Notes under the pieces: model-generated
Seen by the model: the letters and a program-made list of their open reading frames with translations, nothing else
The model's database searches: none
What the model was told of the DNA's origin: nothing
NCBI GenBank assembly: GCA_024640405.1
Contig: JAHEFB010000013.1
Coordinates: 1 to 64,000 of the forward strand
Length of the DNA stretch: 64,000 nt
Reading direction: 5' to 3'
From: Alphaproteobacteria bacterium
Lineage (GTDB): Bacteria; Pseudomonadota; Alphaproteobacteria; Rhizobiales; Aestuariivirgaceae
Made by a program: the position numbers and the translations under genes
In this document: positions 1 to 9,427 of the stretch, in pieces
How positions within the stretch are numbered: position 1 is the first letter of the stretch
Layout: each line of letters opens with the position of its first letter

Positions 1-1
1 G

Positions 2-805
2 TCGTTCGCAGCACTGACCAACCTGAACAATATTATGAAGATGGAAAGTGAACGCCCTGATGGCAAGTCCTTCGTGGCGCAACCGATCAATGATGCGAAG
101 ATCGAGTTCAGAGCGGTCAAATTTAGTTATCCCAACGCCCCTAATGCCGCATTGAATGATCTCAGCTTCAGCATACAACCTGGTGAAAAAGTTGGCATCA
201 TTGGCAAGATCGGCTCAGGCAAAACCACAATCGGTCGTTTGTTGGCAGCCCTTTATGATGTACAGGAGGGCGCAGTACTAATTGACAATATTGATATACG
301 GCAGTTCCATCCACATGAAATTCGTCGTGCTATAGGCATTGTTAACCAGGATTCAGACCTGTTCTTCGGAACATTGCGAGACAATATCCTGATGGGTAAT
401 TCCACCGCGTCAGATGAACAGATCGTCGCAGCAGCCCGTTTGGCTGGGGTTGAGGGTTTTGCGATGCGTCATCCGTCCGGCTACGACATGCCTGTTGGCG
501 AACGCGGCAGCTTTCTCTCCGGTGGTCAACGGCAAACGGTGGCATTGGCGCGGGTGCTGCTTCACAATCCGAAAGTGGTCTTTCTGGATGAGCCATCGGG
601 ATCGATAGATCTGGCCAGCGAACGTGTCTTGATAAGAAATCTTAAACAGGCACTCACTGCGGACCAGTCCATAATTCTGTCAACTCACCGCTATAGCATG
701 CTGGAACTTGTGGATCGATTGCTTATCCTCTCCGACGGCAAACTGGTGGCTGACGGACCAAAGGACAAGGTACTTGCGTCACTAAAGGCGCGGATTAAGG
801 GATAG
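2..805 (+). CDS. ABC transporter ATPase domain, type I secretion (LapB/HlyB-like), 5' truncated by window edge
   Basis: Frame open to the window edge; Walker A GKIGSGKTT, signature LSGGQRQ, Walker B VVFLDEP, H-loop STHR. Confidence 0.85.
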   Translation, partial: SFAALTNLNNIMKMESERPDGKSFVAQPINDAKIEFRAVKFSYPNAPNAALNDLSFSIQPGEKVGIIGKIGSGKTTIGRLLAALYDVQEGAVLIDNIDIRQFHPHEIRRAIGIVNQDSDLFFGTLRDNILMGNSTASDEQIVAAARLAGVEGFAMRHPSGYDMPVGERGSFLSGGQRQTVALARVLLHNPKVVFLDEPSGSIDLASERVLIRNLKQALTADQSIILSTHRYSMLELVDRLLILSDGKLVADGPKDKVLASLKARIKG

Positions 806-923
806 TTCAGGGGCGCAAAGGCCGGGTGGCTGTCTATGCCACTGGGCCGATGATCTAACACGAGAAATGCTCCGATTTGTTATTTTGTTGCTTTTTGTAA
901 ATTTGAAGCAAGTGAATCGCGGG

Positions 924-1460
924 CTAGATGTTCAGCCGTCTCCTGCGCCACCCCAGGTAACCGAAAGCACCCAGTGCTGAAATCATAAGGGGCAGGGTCG
1001 CGGGTAATGGAACGGGACTGGCAACGATTGATCCGGTTGTAACTTGCCTTATTAAAGTAGCCTCCAAGCAACTTGCTGTGGTACATAATACTTCATAGAT
1101 CGTCTGCAATGCTATTATTCCACCCGCGTTGGTCAACTTACCACCGGCAAGTGCCGCAGTAATTCTGTGTTGTGTGTTCGAACCTTCTACTGGACTTCTA
1201 AGATCTAGATTCACATCATTGCTATGATTGCCGATTGCGGAATAAATTGTTACTCCATACAACCCCCCAGTTGTCGTGACAATATTGATGTTGCTAAAAT
1301 TACCTGTGTCAGCATCGAACCCGAATGAACCTGTTGCTGTTCCGCCATCCAGGAAGGTCACACCCTCCAGATTCCAGGTCAGTGTACTTGCACAGACTTG
1401 CGACACCAATGTTACACACATTGTTACGGCAACAATCGCAACGGTGATAATGCGTTTCAA
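924..1460 (-). CDS. VPLPA-CTERM (PEP-CTERM-like) sorted exported protein
   Basis: N-terminal signal peptide; GTATGSFGFDADTG motif; C-terminal VPLPATLPLMISALGAFGYLGWRRRR tripartite sorting signal. Confidence 0.85.
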   Translation of the reverse strand: MKRIITVAIVAVTMCVTLVSQVCASTLTWNLEGVTFLDGGTATGSFGFDADTGNFSNINIVTTTGGLYGVTIYSAIGNHSNDVNLDLRSPVEGSNTQHRITAALAGGKLTNAGGIIALQTIYEVLCTTASCLEATLIRQVTTGSIVASPVPLPATLPLMISALGAFGYLGWRRRRLNI

Positions 1461-1748
1461 TATATCGTCCCATTAGGCAACAAACAAAAAAATGAACCAT
1501 CGCTAGTTTCTTTCCAAAAATGTCCACATCCTGCGGCTCATGTCAATCCTGCCATATAGTACCTCCCTTTTTGAATGCTGAAATGCAAACAAATGACATC
1601 ATGCTTGCACCTCTGAAACTTTTCTTCTTTCTGTGAGGTCGTTGCAAAATTTCGAGGAGGTGTCCAACACAGCTGCAGATGGGAGATTTGTTCTTTAAGG
1701 CTATTCACAACACTGTATAACTAGATCAGGATCGGTGGATTTGCTGGT

Positions 1749-3968
1749 TTGGTGATTCCGGGTTGGGAGGCAACGCTGTTAAAGAGCTTGAACAAAATAA
1801 ATTACAGCCGCCTGTTTGCGTTGATGTTACTTGTTTTGGTGATTGTTCTCCGGTTGTTTGACCCGGCACCACTTGAAACTTTGAGGCTGAAGACATTTGA
1901 CCTGTACCAGATTGCACTGGTGCCGAAACCTGTTCCCGAACAGGTCATAATCGTTGATGTCGACGAAAAGAGCCTCAATGAACTGGGCCAATGGCCATGG
2001 CCACGCCCGATTCTCGCGCGGATAATTGAGAAACTTAGCCAGAACGGCGCGATCGCTGTTGGTTTGGATATGCTGTTTCCCGAACACGATCGGACATCAC
2101 CGGCCAAAATCGCTGAGGCAGTTGAGGCATACGACAAGGAGACTGCCGCCCGATTGCGAGCAATGAAGTCAAACGACGAGGTGTTTGCCGATGCCATGGC
2201 GGGAACCCGCGTTGTGCTGGGGCAATCCGGATTTCACAAGGAATTGACGCAGTGGCATGCTGGTGAACTGAAGCGATCTGCCATTGCTCTACTTGGCCCG
2301 GATCCATCTCCGTTTCTGGATAGCTATCCGGGAATGGTACGGAACGTGCCGGAACTGGAAGCGAAAGCTAAGGGGCGGGGCATGGTCTCGATCCGACCCG
2401 AGACCGACGGTATTATCCGGAAAATGCCACTTGTGATGATGGCGCAGGACGCAATTTTGCCCTCGCTCGGTCTCGAGTTGCTGCGAGTGGCCACAGGCCA
2501 ATCGACTGTTCTAATCCGATCGGATGCCGCTGGTGTAAGTTCCCTTGCCTTGGCTGGCGTTGCAATGCCGACCGATCGCAATGCGAAAGCCTGGCTGCAC
2601 TTTCGCCCCCACAATCAAGAAATCTTTGTGTCGGCCTCTGATTTGCTGGCGGACAGGGTTGGTACCAGTATTTTTAAAGGGAAAATTATTCTTCTGGGAG
2701 CATCTGCGACCGGTCTGTTTGACTTGAAAGCAACCCCAGTTGAGGCTGCAATGCCCGGTGTAGAAGCCCATGCGCAACTCATCAATGCCATACTCAGCCA
2801 GGCGTTACTGCAACGTCCTGCCTGGGCCGACGGTCTGGAAATTAGTCTGGCTCTGTTGATTGGCTTGGTGCTGATCGCCGTGCTTCCGCGATTTGGTGCC
2901 ATTATTACAATAATCGCGGGCGGCGTAGTGGCGGCTTGTGTCGTGAGTGTTTCATGGTGGGCATTTACTTCGAAATCTCTGATATTCGACTACGCGTTCC
3001 CTTTGATGGCATCGCTTGCGGTAACGGGTGTCATGGTCACCCTGGGATACCTGCAGGAAGAAATTGATCGCAGGCGAATACGCACGGCATTCGGACAATA
3101 TCTGTCGAAGGACATGGTGGAACAGCTGACTGAGGATCCTGACAAACTGATCCTGGGCGGTGAAACCAAAGAGATGACTATCCTGTTTTCCGATGTTCGC
3201 GGTTTCACCACGATATCGGAGAAGTTCAAGTCCAATCCGCAAGGTCTTACCATGTTGATCAATTCCCTGCTCACTCCATTGTCTGAAGCTGTTGTTTCTC
3301 ACGGGGGCACGATCGATAAGTACATGGGCGACAACATAATGGCATTCTGGAATGCTCCGCTTGTAGATGATCAACACGCCTTCAACGCCTGTCTGGCTTC
3401 GCTGAACATGACGGAGCGTCTCAGACTGCTTAACGAGGAAAGAGTGGCTGCCGGTGATGAGGCGCTTGATATCGGGGTTGGAATCAACACCGGCGAGTGT
3501 GTCGTCGGCAATATGGGTTCAGATTTCCGCTTCGATTACACCGTGTTGGGAGACGCGGTAAATCTTGGCGCCCGACTGGAAGGGCAGACAAAATCCTACG
3601 GCACCAAAATTATCATAGGTAGGCTGACCGCCAATGCGGTTGAGGGCAGGCTTGCGGCGTTGCTCATTGATCGGGTCAGGGTAAAAGGTAAAAATGAGCC
3701 GGAAGACATCTACGCGCTGTTGGGCAATGAGGAAATGGCAGCCAGCAGTTCGTTTCAGAATTTGAGCACGCTGCACAAGACCATGCTGGATGCCTACTTC
3801 AAGCAGCGTTGGAAAGAGGTCAGCACAATTGCAGCGAAATGTCACGATCTGGCCAAGGAATTCGATTTTGCGGAATTCTATGAAATCTACACGAGCCGGG
3901 CCAAGGAATTTGCTGCCAACCCGCCAGATAAGGACTGGGACGGGGTAAACGACATACTGGTAAAGTAA
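1749..3968 (+). CDS. CHASE2 domain-containing adenylate/guanylate cyclase
   Basis: N-terminal TM plus CHASE2-like region, TM cluster, class III cyclase motifs (TILFSDVRGFTTISE, DKYMGDNIMAFWNAP, GVGINTGECVVGNMGS). Confidence 0.9.
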   Translation: MVIPGWEATLLKSLNKINYSRLFALMLLVLVIVLRLFDPAPLETLRLKTFDLYQIALVPKPVPEQVIIVDVDEKSLNELGQWPWPRPILARIIEKLSQNGAIAVGLDMLFPEHDRTSPAKIAEAVEAYDKETAARLRAMKSNDEVFADAMAGTRVVLGQSGFHKELTQWHAGELKRSAIALLGPDPSPFLDSYPGMVRNVPELEAKAKGRGMVSIRPETDGIIRKMPLVMMAQDAILPSLGLELLRVATGQSTVLIRSDAAGVSSLALAGVAMPTDRNAKAWLHFRPHNQEIFVSASDLLADRVGTSIFKGKIILLGASATGLFDLKATPVEAAMPGVEAHAQLINAILSQALLQRPAWADGLEISLALLIGLVLIAVLPRFGAIITIIAGGVVAACVVSVSWWAFTSKSLIFDYAFPLMASLAVTGVMVTLGYLQEEIDRRRIRTAFGQYLSKDMVEQLTEDPDKLILGGETKEMTILFSDVRGFTTISEKFKSNPQGLTMLINSLLTPLSEAVVSHGGTIDKYMGDNIMAFWNAPLVDDQHAFNACLASLNMTERLRLLNEERVAAGDEALDIGVGINTGECVVGNMGSDFRFDYTVLGDAVNLGARLEGQTKSYGTKIIIGRLTANAVEGRLAALLIDRVRVKGKNEPEDIYALLGNEEMAASSSFQNLSTLHKTMLDAYFKQRWKEVSTIAAKCHDLAKEFDFAEFYEIYTSRAKEFAANPPDKDWDGVNDILVK

Positions 3969-4134
3969 GTTGCAGATCGCCGATTAGCCGTTGAGTATAA
4001 AAATGCAGGTGAGGTCCAACGTAAACGATATCAATGGCACCACCGCTACGGTGATTTCCCGATTCTTAACGGTAATGCAAAAAACCGAACGGTAAATCCC
4101 ACGGATTGTTACTTCCTTTGCTGCACACTGCCTG

Positions 4135-4389
4135 ATGACAGGGAGTGGCGGCGACATGAAAAACACTATCAACAGGAGTGCAATTGACAGGTTGCGCTCA
4201 ATACAAACGGCGGAACAGTATCTGATTGCCAGAACCCACGCTGAACTCGACCGGGCAGCGGTGAAACCGGCTGCTTTGGCCTTTGGTCAACCAATTTACA
4301 AGTCTGCTTTGGCTATTGGAGTGACGGTTGCTGTGGTGTGGGTATTGCAGATCGGTTTCATCAGGGAAATGCTGACAGTTACGGTCTAA
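4135..4389 (+). CDS. small hypothetical protein with a C-terminal transmembrane segment
   Basis: 84 aa ORF (alternative start 4156), hydrophobic ALAIGVTVAVVWVLQIGFI near the C-terminus; intergenic position. Confidence 0.4.
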   Translation: MTGSGGDMKNTINRSAIDRLRSIQTAEQYLIARTHAELDRAAVKPAALAFGQPIYKSALAIGVTVAVVWVLQIGFIREMLTVTV

Positions 4390-4437
4390 AACGTCTGCAG
4401 TTAACTGCAACACGTTTTAGCGGCCAACTTGTACTAG

Positions 4438-4677
4438 AAGGCGGCCATGGCCGAACATGGATTGGCCCGGCATGAATTGGCGTTCATGTATTTCTCAGGG
4501 GCAGGCGTACCGCAAGACCCGGTGCAGGCTTGCAACTGGTTGATGATCGCGGAATTGCAGGTCAGTAATTTGCGGCTGGCTGGAAACAAGCTGCAACCGT
4601 GTTGCGCTTCAACGAGCCGTCACACAAAATACGCTGATTGTCCGGTAACCTGTGCGTGTTATACCAGATCTCAGTAA
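4438..4677 (+). pseudogene. Sel1-like repeat remnant
   Basis: One Sel1-like repeat (EHGLARHELAFMYFSGAGVPQDPVQACNWLMIAE), then non-Sel1 sequence; stop codon just upstream (4435-4437). Confidence 0.4.
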
Positions 4678-4761
4678 CAGCGGCTCATTTCATGGGATCA
4701 TAGCGGTTCACTCGGGCAAGCACTGCAACGCACCTGATGAACATCTATGACCCACCCGACG

Positions 4762-4814
4762 GGTCAGATGAGTATGGTTTTTGATTGAACCAATCAAAAA
4801 CCATTAAACTGACC
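4762..4814. repeat. Palindromic element, copy A: GGTCAG..ATGGTTTTTGATTG-AAC-CAATCAAAAACCAT..CTGACC
   Basis: Perfect 14 bp inner stem (4774-4787/4791-4804) with 3 nt loop; outer GGTCAG/CTGACC arms. Confidence 0.8.
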
Positions 4815-4824
4815 GATACATAAG

Positions 4825-4922
4825 TACTGGAGCGATTTTACCGCCAGCTGCGTTGCCCGCCACTTGTGGTACACGTACCACGGCGCGACACGCACCTTGC
4901 CGGCGGAATAAATCGTTCCGGT
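4825..4922. repeat. Long imperfect inverted repeat upstream of mgtE
   Basis: GGAGCGATTTTACCGCC pairs with GGCGGAATAAATCGTTCC; apex GTGGTA-CACG-TACCAC at 4866-4881. Confidence 0.65.
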
Positions 4923-4995
4923 GAAATGGGTCGCTGTTACTGCGATCTGGTATTATGTATCTACATGACAGACTCAGACAGGACTTGAGAACGCA

Positions 4996-6375
4996 ATGCC
5001 GGAACTGGTGGACGAGTTGGGCATACATGATGAAGACGGTGCCTTGCGTGCCGAATATGTGCGTGCCGTTGCCGATAGTCTTCAACAGGCCGATGCACGC
5101 CGGTTGCGCAAACTGGTCAAGGAACTGCACGTAGCTGACATCGCTGACCTGATCGAGTTTCTGCCTGCAGACGAGCGAATCCAGTTTATCGAGATGCAGG
5201 GCCGGACGTTCAATTTCGAAGTATTGCCTGAACTCGATGAGTCCCTGCGCGACGAGCTTATGGAGGCGCTCCCGAACCAGTTCATCTCTTCTGCCGTTCG
5301 CAAACTCGATACCGATGACGCCCTTTACCTCATCGAGGATATGGATGAGGAGGATCAACAGGAAATCCTCTCCAAGGTCTCGCGCGAAGACCGGACTGCA
5401 CTGGCCAGGGGGCTTGAGTATCCTGAATATTCAGCTGGGCGCCTGATGCAGACCAGCTTTGTTGCAGTGCCGTCGTTTTGGTCGGTGGGGCAGACCATTG
5501 ATTACATGCGCAATGAAGAAGATCTGCCGGAGGACTTCATAGAAATCTACATCGTTGATCCGATGTTTCACACGGTTGGCTTCGTGCCGGTGAGTCTGGT
5601 TTTGCGGCATCCCAGATCACAGCAGATATCGGAAATTATGCGCGAACATGAGGTCGTCTTTAATGTGACAGACGAGCAAGACGACGTGGCCTACAAATTT
5701 GAACAGTATCACCTTGGTTCAGCCGCTGTCGTTGATGATAATGACAGGCTGGTTGGCTCCATAACCATTGATGACATTGTTAATGTTATCCAGGAAGAAG
5801 CCAGCGAAGACATCCTGCGTCTGGGCGGCGTGGGTGATGAAGAAATTACCGATACGATCTGGACTACGACGCAGTCGCGGTTTGGCTGGCTGGCGCTCAA
5901 TCTGCTGACCGCCGTATTGGCGTCGTGGGTTATTTCGCTGTTCGACGCCTCCATTGAACAGATGGTGGCATTGGCAATCCTGATGCCCATTGTTGCTTCG
6001 ATGGGCGGCAATGCAGGTACCCAGACCATGACTGTTGCCGTCAGGGCGATTGCCCAGAGAAACCTTGGTCCGGTAAACGCGGTTCGCGTCGTGATACGCG
6101 AAAGTACCGTTGGTATTCTGAATGGCCTGGCCTTCGCCATCATCATGGGGTTGTTTGCCTGGTGGTGGTTTGGCTCCGATCAGTTGGGTCTGGTAATAGC
6201 GGCGGCGATGGTCATCAATATGTTTGCCGCTGCACTGGCCGGTATACTGATACCACTTGCTCTGGATCACTTCGAAGTCGATCCTGCAATCGCCTCCGGG
6301 GTGTTCGTAACAACCGTCACGGATGTTGTCGGGTTCTTTGCGTTTCTCGGTTTGGCCGCCTGGTGGTTGTTGTAG
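4996..6375 (+). CDS. mgtE: magnesium transporter MgtE
   Basis: MgtE N domain, CBS pair, five TM segments with MGGNAGTQTMTVAVRAIA signature. Confidence 0.95.
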   Translation: MPELVDELGIHDEDGALRAEYVRAVADSLQQADARRLRKLVKELHVADIADLIEFLPADERIQFIEMQGRTFNFEVLPELDESLRDELMEALPNQFISSAVRKLDTDDALYLIEDMDEEDQQEILSKVSREDRTALARGLEYPEYSAGRLMQTSFVAVPSFWSVGQTIDYMRNEEDLPEDFIEIYIVDPMFHTVGFVPVSLVLRHPRSQQISEIMREHEVVFNVTDEQDDVAYKFEQYHLGSAAVVDDNDRLVGSITIDDIVNVIQEEASEDILRLGGVGDEEITDTIWTTTQSRFGWLALNLLTAVLASWVISLFDASIEQMVALAILMPIVASMGGNAGTQTMTVAVRAIAQRNLGPVNAVRVVIRESTVGILNGLAFAIIMGLFAWWWFGSDQLGLVIAAAMVINMFAAALAGILIPLALDHFEVDPAIASGVFVTTVTDVVGFFAFLGLAAWWLL

Positions 6376-6412
6376 GCGTGGCAGTCAGCGGAAACAGTAT
6401 GCCGGCGGGAAA

Positions 6413-6907
6413 TCAAACCACCCACCAGGCTTTCACCCTGGATGCATAACCTGACCATTGTTCGCCAAATTTCCGTTCGAGATGCGCTTGTTCGCGCACA
6501 ACTGCGAGATGGTGAGTTGCAATTATCGCAATTGGTGTGGCGATAACCAGCCATCCGTTCTGCAATACCAGCCCCAAACCCAGTGTTGCGACTGAATTGC
6601 CCACATAAATCGGATTGCGCATTAGAGCAAAAGGGCCCGTTGTTACAAGACGATCAGCAGCTCTATGAGGCAGTATATTGGTGCGTGCCGAGGCCATTGT
6701 CACCATGGCCCAAACATCCAGCACAATTCCAAACGTCAGGACCGCGTAACCGGGTGTTTTAAAGTTGGCAACCAGTCCAAGTGGATAAGTGTGCTGCATA
6801 AGCAATCCGAGGACAACAAGCCCGCCAAATATCATCGGCGGCCACGGCAGTGTGTTCGGGGTTTCATTCGCCATTGCTGGTTGCTTTCTCGTGGTTTTCC
6901 CAGTCAT
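6413..6907 (-). CDS. isoprenylcysteine carboxylmethyltransferase (ICMT/PEMT-like) family membrane protein
   Basis: VTTGPFALMRNPIYVGN motif, C-terminal EQAHLERKFGEQWSGYASRVKAWW; start chosen at MTGKTT. Confidence 0.8.
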   Translation of the reverse strand: MTGKTTRKQPAMANETPNTLPWPPMIFGGLVVLGLLMQHTYPLGLVANFKTPGYAVLTFGIVLDVWAMVTMASARTNILPHRAADRLVTTGPFALMRNPIYVGNSVATLGLGLVLQNGWLVIATPIAIIATHHLAVVREQAHLERKFGEQWSGYASRVKAWWVV

Positions 6908-6951
6908 GATGAAGGCAGTAATCTCTAAAAAGCAAAGAGGCATTAGGGCAC

Positions 6952-7782
6952 ATGAGAACTGTATCGGCGAATGGAGCCAACATTCCGGCAATTGGCCTTG
7001 GAACCTGGGAGTTGCGGGGCCAACAATGCGCTGAACTGGTCTCCGCAGCACTTCAGAATGGGTATACCCACGTGGATACGGCGCAGATGTATCAGAACGA
7101 GGCCGCGGTGGGCGAAGGTGTCAGGGCCTCTGGTGTAAATCGGGATCAACTGTTTCTTACTACCAAGGTTTGGCCGGACAACTTCTCAAGCGATGATTTT
7201 GCCCGTGCGGTTGACGAACGGCTTGAGTTGTTGGATTGCGGGACTGTCGATTTACTGCTGTTGCACTGGCCGTCCCGTGTCGTGCCGATGGCGGAGACTA
7301 TCACAGCGTTGAACAAGGCCAAGCAGGCCGGTTTGACCCGTCACATCGGTATCTCCAACTTCACCGTGCAGCAAGTAGATGAAGCAGTGGCGCTTTCAGA
7401 TGAACCGCTGGTATGCAATCAGGTTGAATTTCACCCGTTATTGAACCAGGACAAGGTGCGCGCAGCCTGTTCGCGCCACGGGCTTGCGGTCACCGCTTAT
7501 TGTCCCATCGCGCGGAACAAGGTAGCGGCCGAGCCGATGATTACGGAAATTGCCCAGCGCCATGAAGTCAGCCCCGCGCAAATTGCCCTGGCCTGGCTGG
7601 CCGGGCACGGTGATGTCATTTCAATCCCGCGTTCTTCCAAGCCCGACAGACTTGCAGATAACCTGAAAGCACTGGAAATTTCCCTCAATCAGGCGGAGAT
7701 GGACGAGATTAGCGGTTTGGCGTCCCGCAATATCAGGCTGGTGGATCCGGAAAGTGTCAGACCGGACTGGGATCTGGTGTAG
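6952..7782 (+). CDS. aldo/keto reductase
   Basis: IGLGTWELRG, HVDTAQMYQNEAAVGEG, LLLLHWPS, GISNFTVQQ, IPRSSKPDRLADN motifs. Confidence 0.93.
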   Translation: MRTVSANGANIPAIGLGTWELRGQQCAELVSAALQNGYTHVDTAQMYQNEAAVGEGVRASGVNRDQLFLTTKVWPDNFSSDDFARAVDERLELLDCGTVDLLLLHWPSRVVPMAETITALNKAKQAGLTRHIGISNFTVQQVDEAVALSDEPLVCNQVEFHPLLNQDKVRAACSRHGLAVTAYCPIARNKVAAEPMITEIAQRHEVSPAQIALAWLAGHGDVISIPRSSKPDRLADNLKALEISLNQAEMDEISGLASRNIRLVDPESVRPDWDLV

Positions 7783-7823
7783 GGCAACCCTGAAATTTAA
7801 GGCTTCACTGAACTCTGCCCGCT

Positions 7824-8306
7824 TCAGGCTGCCTGGTTCTGGCTCAGGCCCCAACCCTTTGATGTCCCGCCCATTTTCTGGGCCCAGGTCTGGAGTGTGG
7901 CCTCAACAGTATGAATTTCCTGAGGAACAGGGGCCATGCTGAGCGTGACTGCAACCTGCCATACACCGTCGCCTACCATTTTAGATTCGGCGGACAAGCA
8001 GTTGTCTGCGTGCCGCGAAATTTCCATGATTTCGTTGACCGAACCCTGGTTTGGAAGTTCAGCAAAAAATTGTATGCCAACCTGTTCCACATGGGCCTGC
8101 GGAATGCTTGATTGTGTTGCGATGGTTAGAGAGCCGGAAACAGGTGAGTCCTGCCGAGGTATTGTCGTTGCCGGTTGAGTGGCTGTTGCCAGACCAATGC
8201 GCGCCAGATTGGCGGTGGTATTTATCACACTGCCCTGATCTGCAATGTCCGAGGTTTTTTCGCGCGACATTACGTCCCGCAGTTTACCGAATAGACTTTC
8301 ACCCAT
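7824..8306 (-). CDS. hypothetical protein with possible RraB-like (RNase E inhibitor) C-terminal domain
   Basis: FFAELPNQGSVNEIMEISRH..VWQVAVTLSM..TLQTWAQKMGGTSKGWG resembles the RraB fold pattern ending in (G)G-x-x-x-G-W. Confidence 0.45.
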   Translation of the reverse strand: MGESLFGKLRDVMSREKTSDIADQGSVINTTANLARIGLATATQPATTIPRQDSPVSGSLTIATQSSIPQAHVEQVGIQFFAELPNQGSVNEIMEISRHADNCLSAESKMVGDGVWQVAVTLSMAPVPQEIHTVEATLQTWAQKMGGTSKGWGLSQNQAA

Positions 8307-8477
8307 GTTCTACCGATCCCACATAACTGAAAATTTGAGTGCGGAAACCATAACGGGTTTTGACTAACGAAAGGTTGCGGAACGGTCGGTCGACTATCGT
8401 CGGGGCTTGACCCATCCGGTCTATCGATATGAAACTGCAGTTGATTTGAAGCGACTCAGCACGGGAACACACAGGTC

Positions 8478-8882
8478 ATGCCTCAGGAGATAACAACCGG
8501 GATAAAGGAACTTCTTGCACAAGCGAAATCCGAGATTGCCGAGGTTGATGTTGCCGGCGCCCTTTCCCTGATCAAAAACGACAACGCCATGTTGATTGAT
8601 ATAAGGGATGTCCGCGAGTTATGGCGTGACGGCAAGGTGCCTGATTCAAAACATGTACCACGTGGCATGATCGAATTCTGGATTGCACCGGACAGTCCGT
8701 ATCACAAGGAAATTTTCACTGAAGATCGTCCGTTTGTATTCATGTGTGCAGGTGGAATGCGATCTGCACTTGCCACCCAGATCGCCCAACGCATGGGGCT
8801 CAAGCCGGTCTATAATCTGATTGGCGGATTTGGAGCATGGCGTGAAGCCGAGGCGCCAGTTGTACCGCACGAAAAGAAGTAG
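8478..8882 (+). CDS. rhodanese-like domain protein
   Basis: LIDIRDVRELWRDGKVPDSKHVPRGMIEFW, active-site CAGGMRSA loop. Confidence 0.92.
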   Translation: MPQEITTGIKELLAQAKSEIAEVDVAGALSLIKNDNAMLIDIRDVRELWRDGKVPDSKHVPRGMIEFWIAPDSPYHKEIFTEDRPFVFMCAGGMRSALATQIAQRMGLKPVYNLIGGFGAWREAEAPVVPHEKK

Positions 8883-8999
8883 GGTGCACCTCGGTTGTTG
8901 ATGCGGATGTGGCTTGGTCATCGCAGTTTGCGACTGAAAACTGTGTAAACCGGACGGTTGAGAGTTGCTCCTACGGATGCAGGCGCGGATGGTGGGCAT

Positions 9000-9416
9000 A
9001 TGGCTTTGCATATTCTGAAATTGTGTGTCGGTGTCAGCGATATTCCGCAACTCGCGGAATGGCAAACCCTGCGACTTAGCACGGTGGGCAGAATTTGGCA
9101 CATCACGAGAATGCTGCCCAAACGGGCTGACGAGATCGTGTCCGGCGGTTCTCTGTATTGGGTTATCAAGGGTATGGTGGCAGTACGCCAGCGCATTATT
9201 GAAATTGAACCGTTCAAGGATGAGGAAGGGATCTCCCGTTGCAAATTCATTTTTGACGAGGAACTGGTGCCGGTGCGGCCGCAACCGCGCAGACCTTTTC
9301 AGGGCTGGCGCTATCTCAAGGATGAGGACGCCCCCGTGGATCTGCCAAAGGGTGCGGCAGCGCACGACATGCCTGAAAAGATGCGCAATGAACTGGCCGA
9401 ACTGGGCTTGCTGTAG
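9000..9416 (+). CDS. DUF1489 family protein
   Basis: MALHILKLCVGVSDIPQLAEWQ...PKRADEIVSGGSLYWVIKG...RPFQGWRYL; start at 9000. Confidence 0.85.
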   Translation: MALHILKLCVGVSDIPQLAEWQTLRLSTVGRIWHITRMLPKRADEIVSGGSLYWVIKGMVAVRQRIIEIEPFKDEEGISRCKFIFDEELVPVRPQPRRPFQGWRYLKDEDAPVDLPKGAAAHDMPEKMRNELAELGLL

Positions 9417-9427
9417 GCGCCGGGCTG

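Noticed and set aside
1802-2197. 131 aa minus ORF (and other antisense ORFs across 1802-3845)
   Set aside because: Antisense to the CHASE2 cyclase; no domain content.
4750-4764. ACCCG-A-CGGGT hyphenated palindrome
   Set aside because: Only 5 bp arms and partly overlaps the outer arm of palindrome A; probably part of that element.
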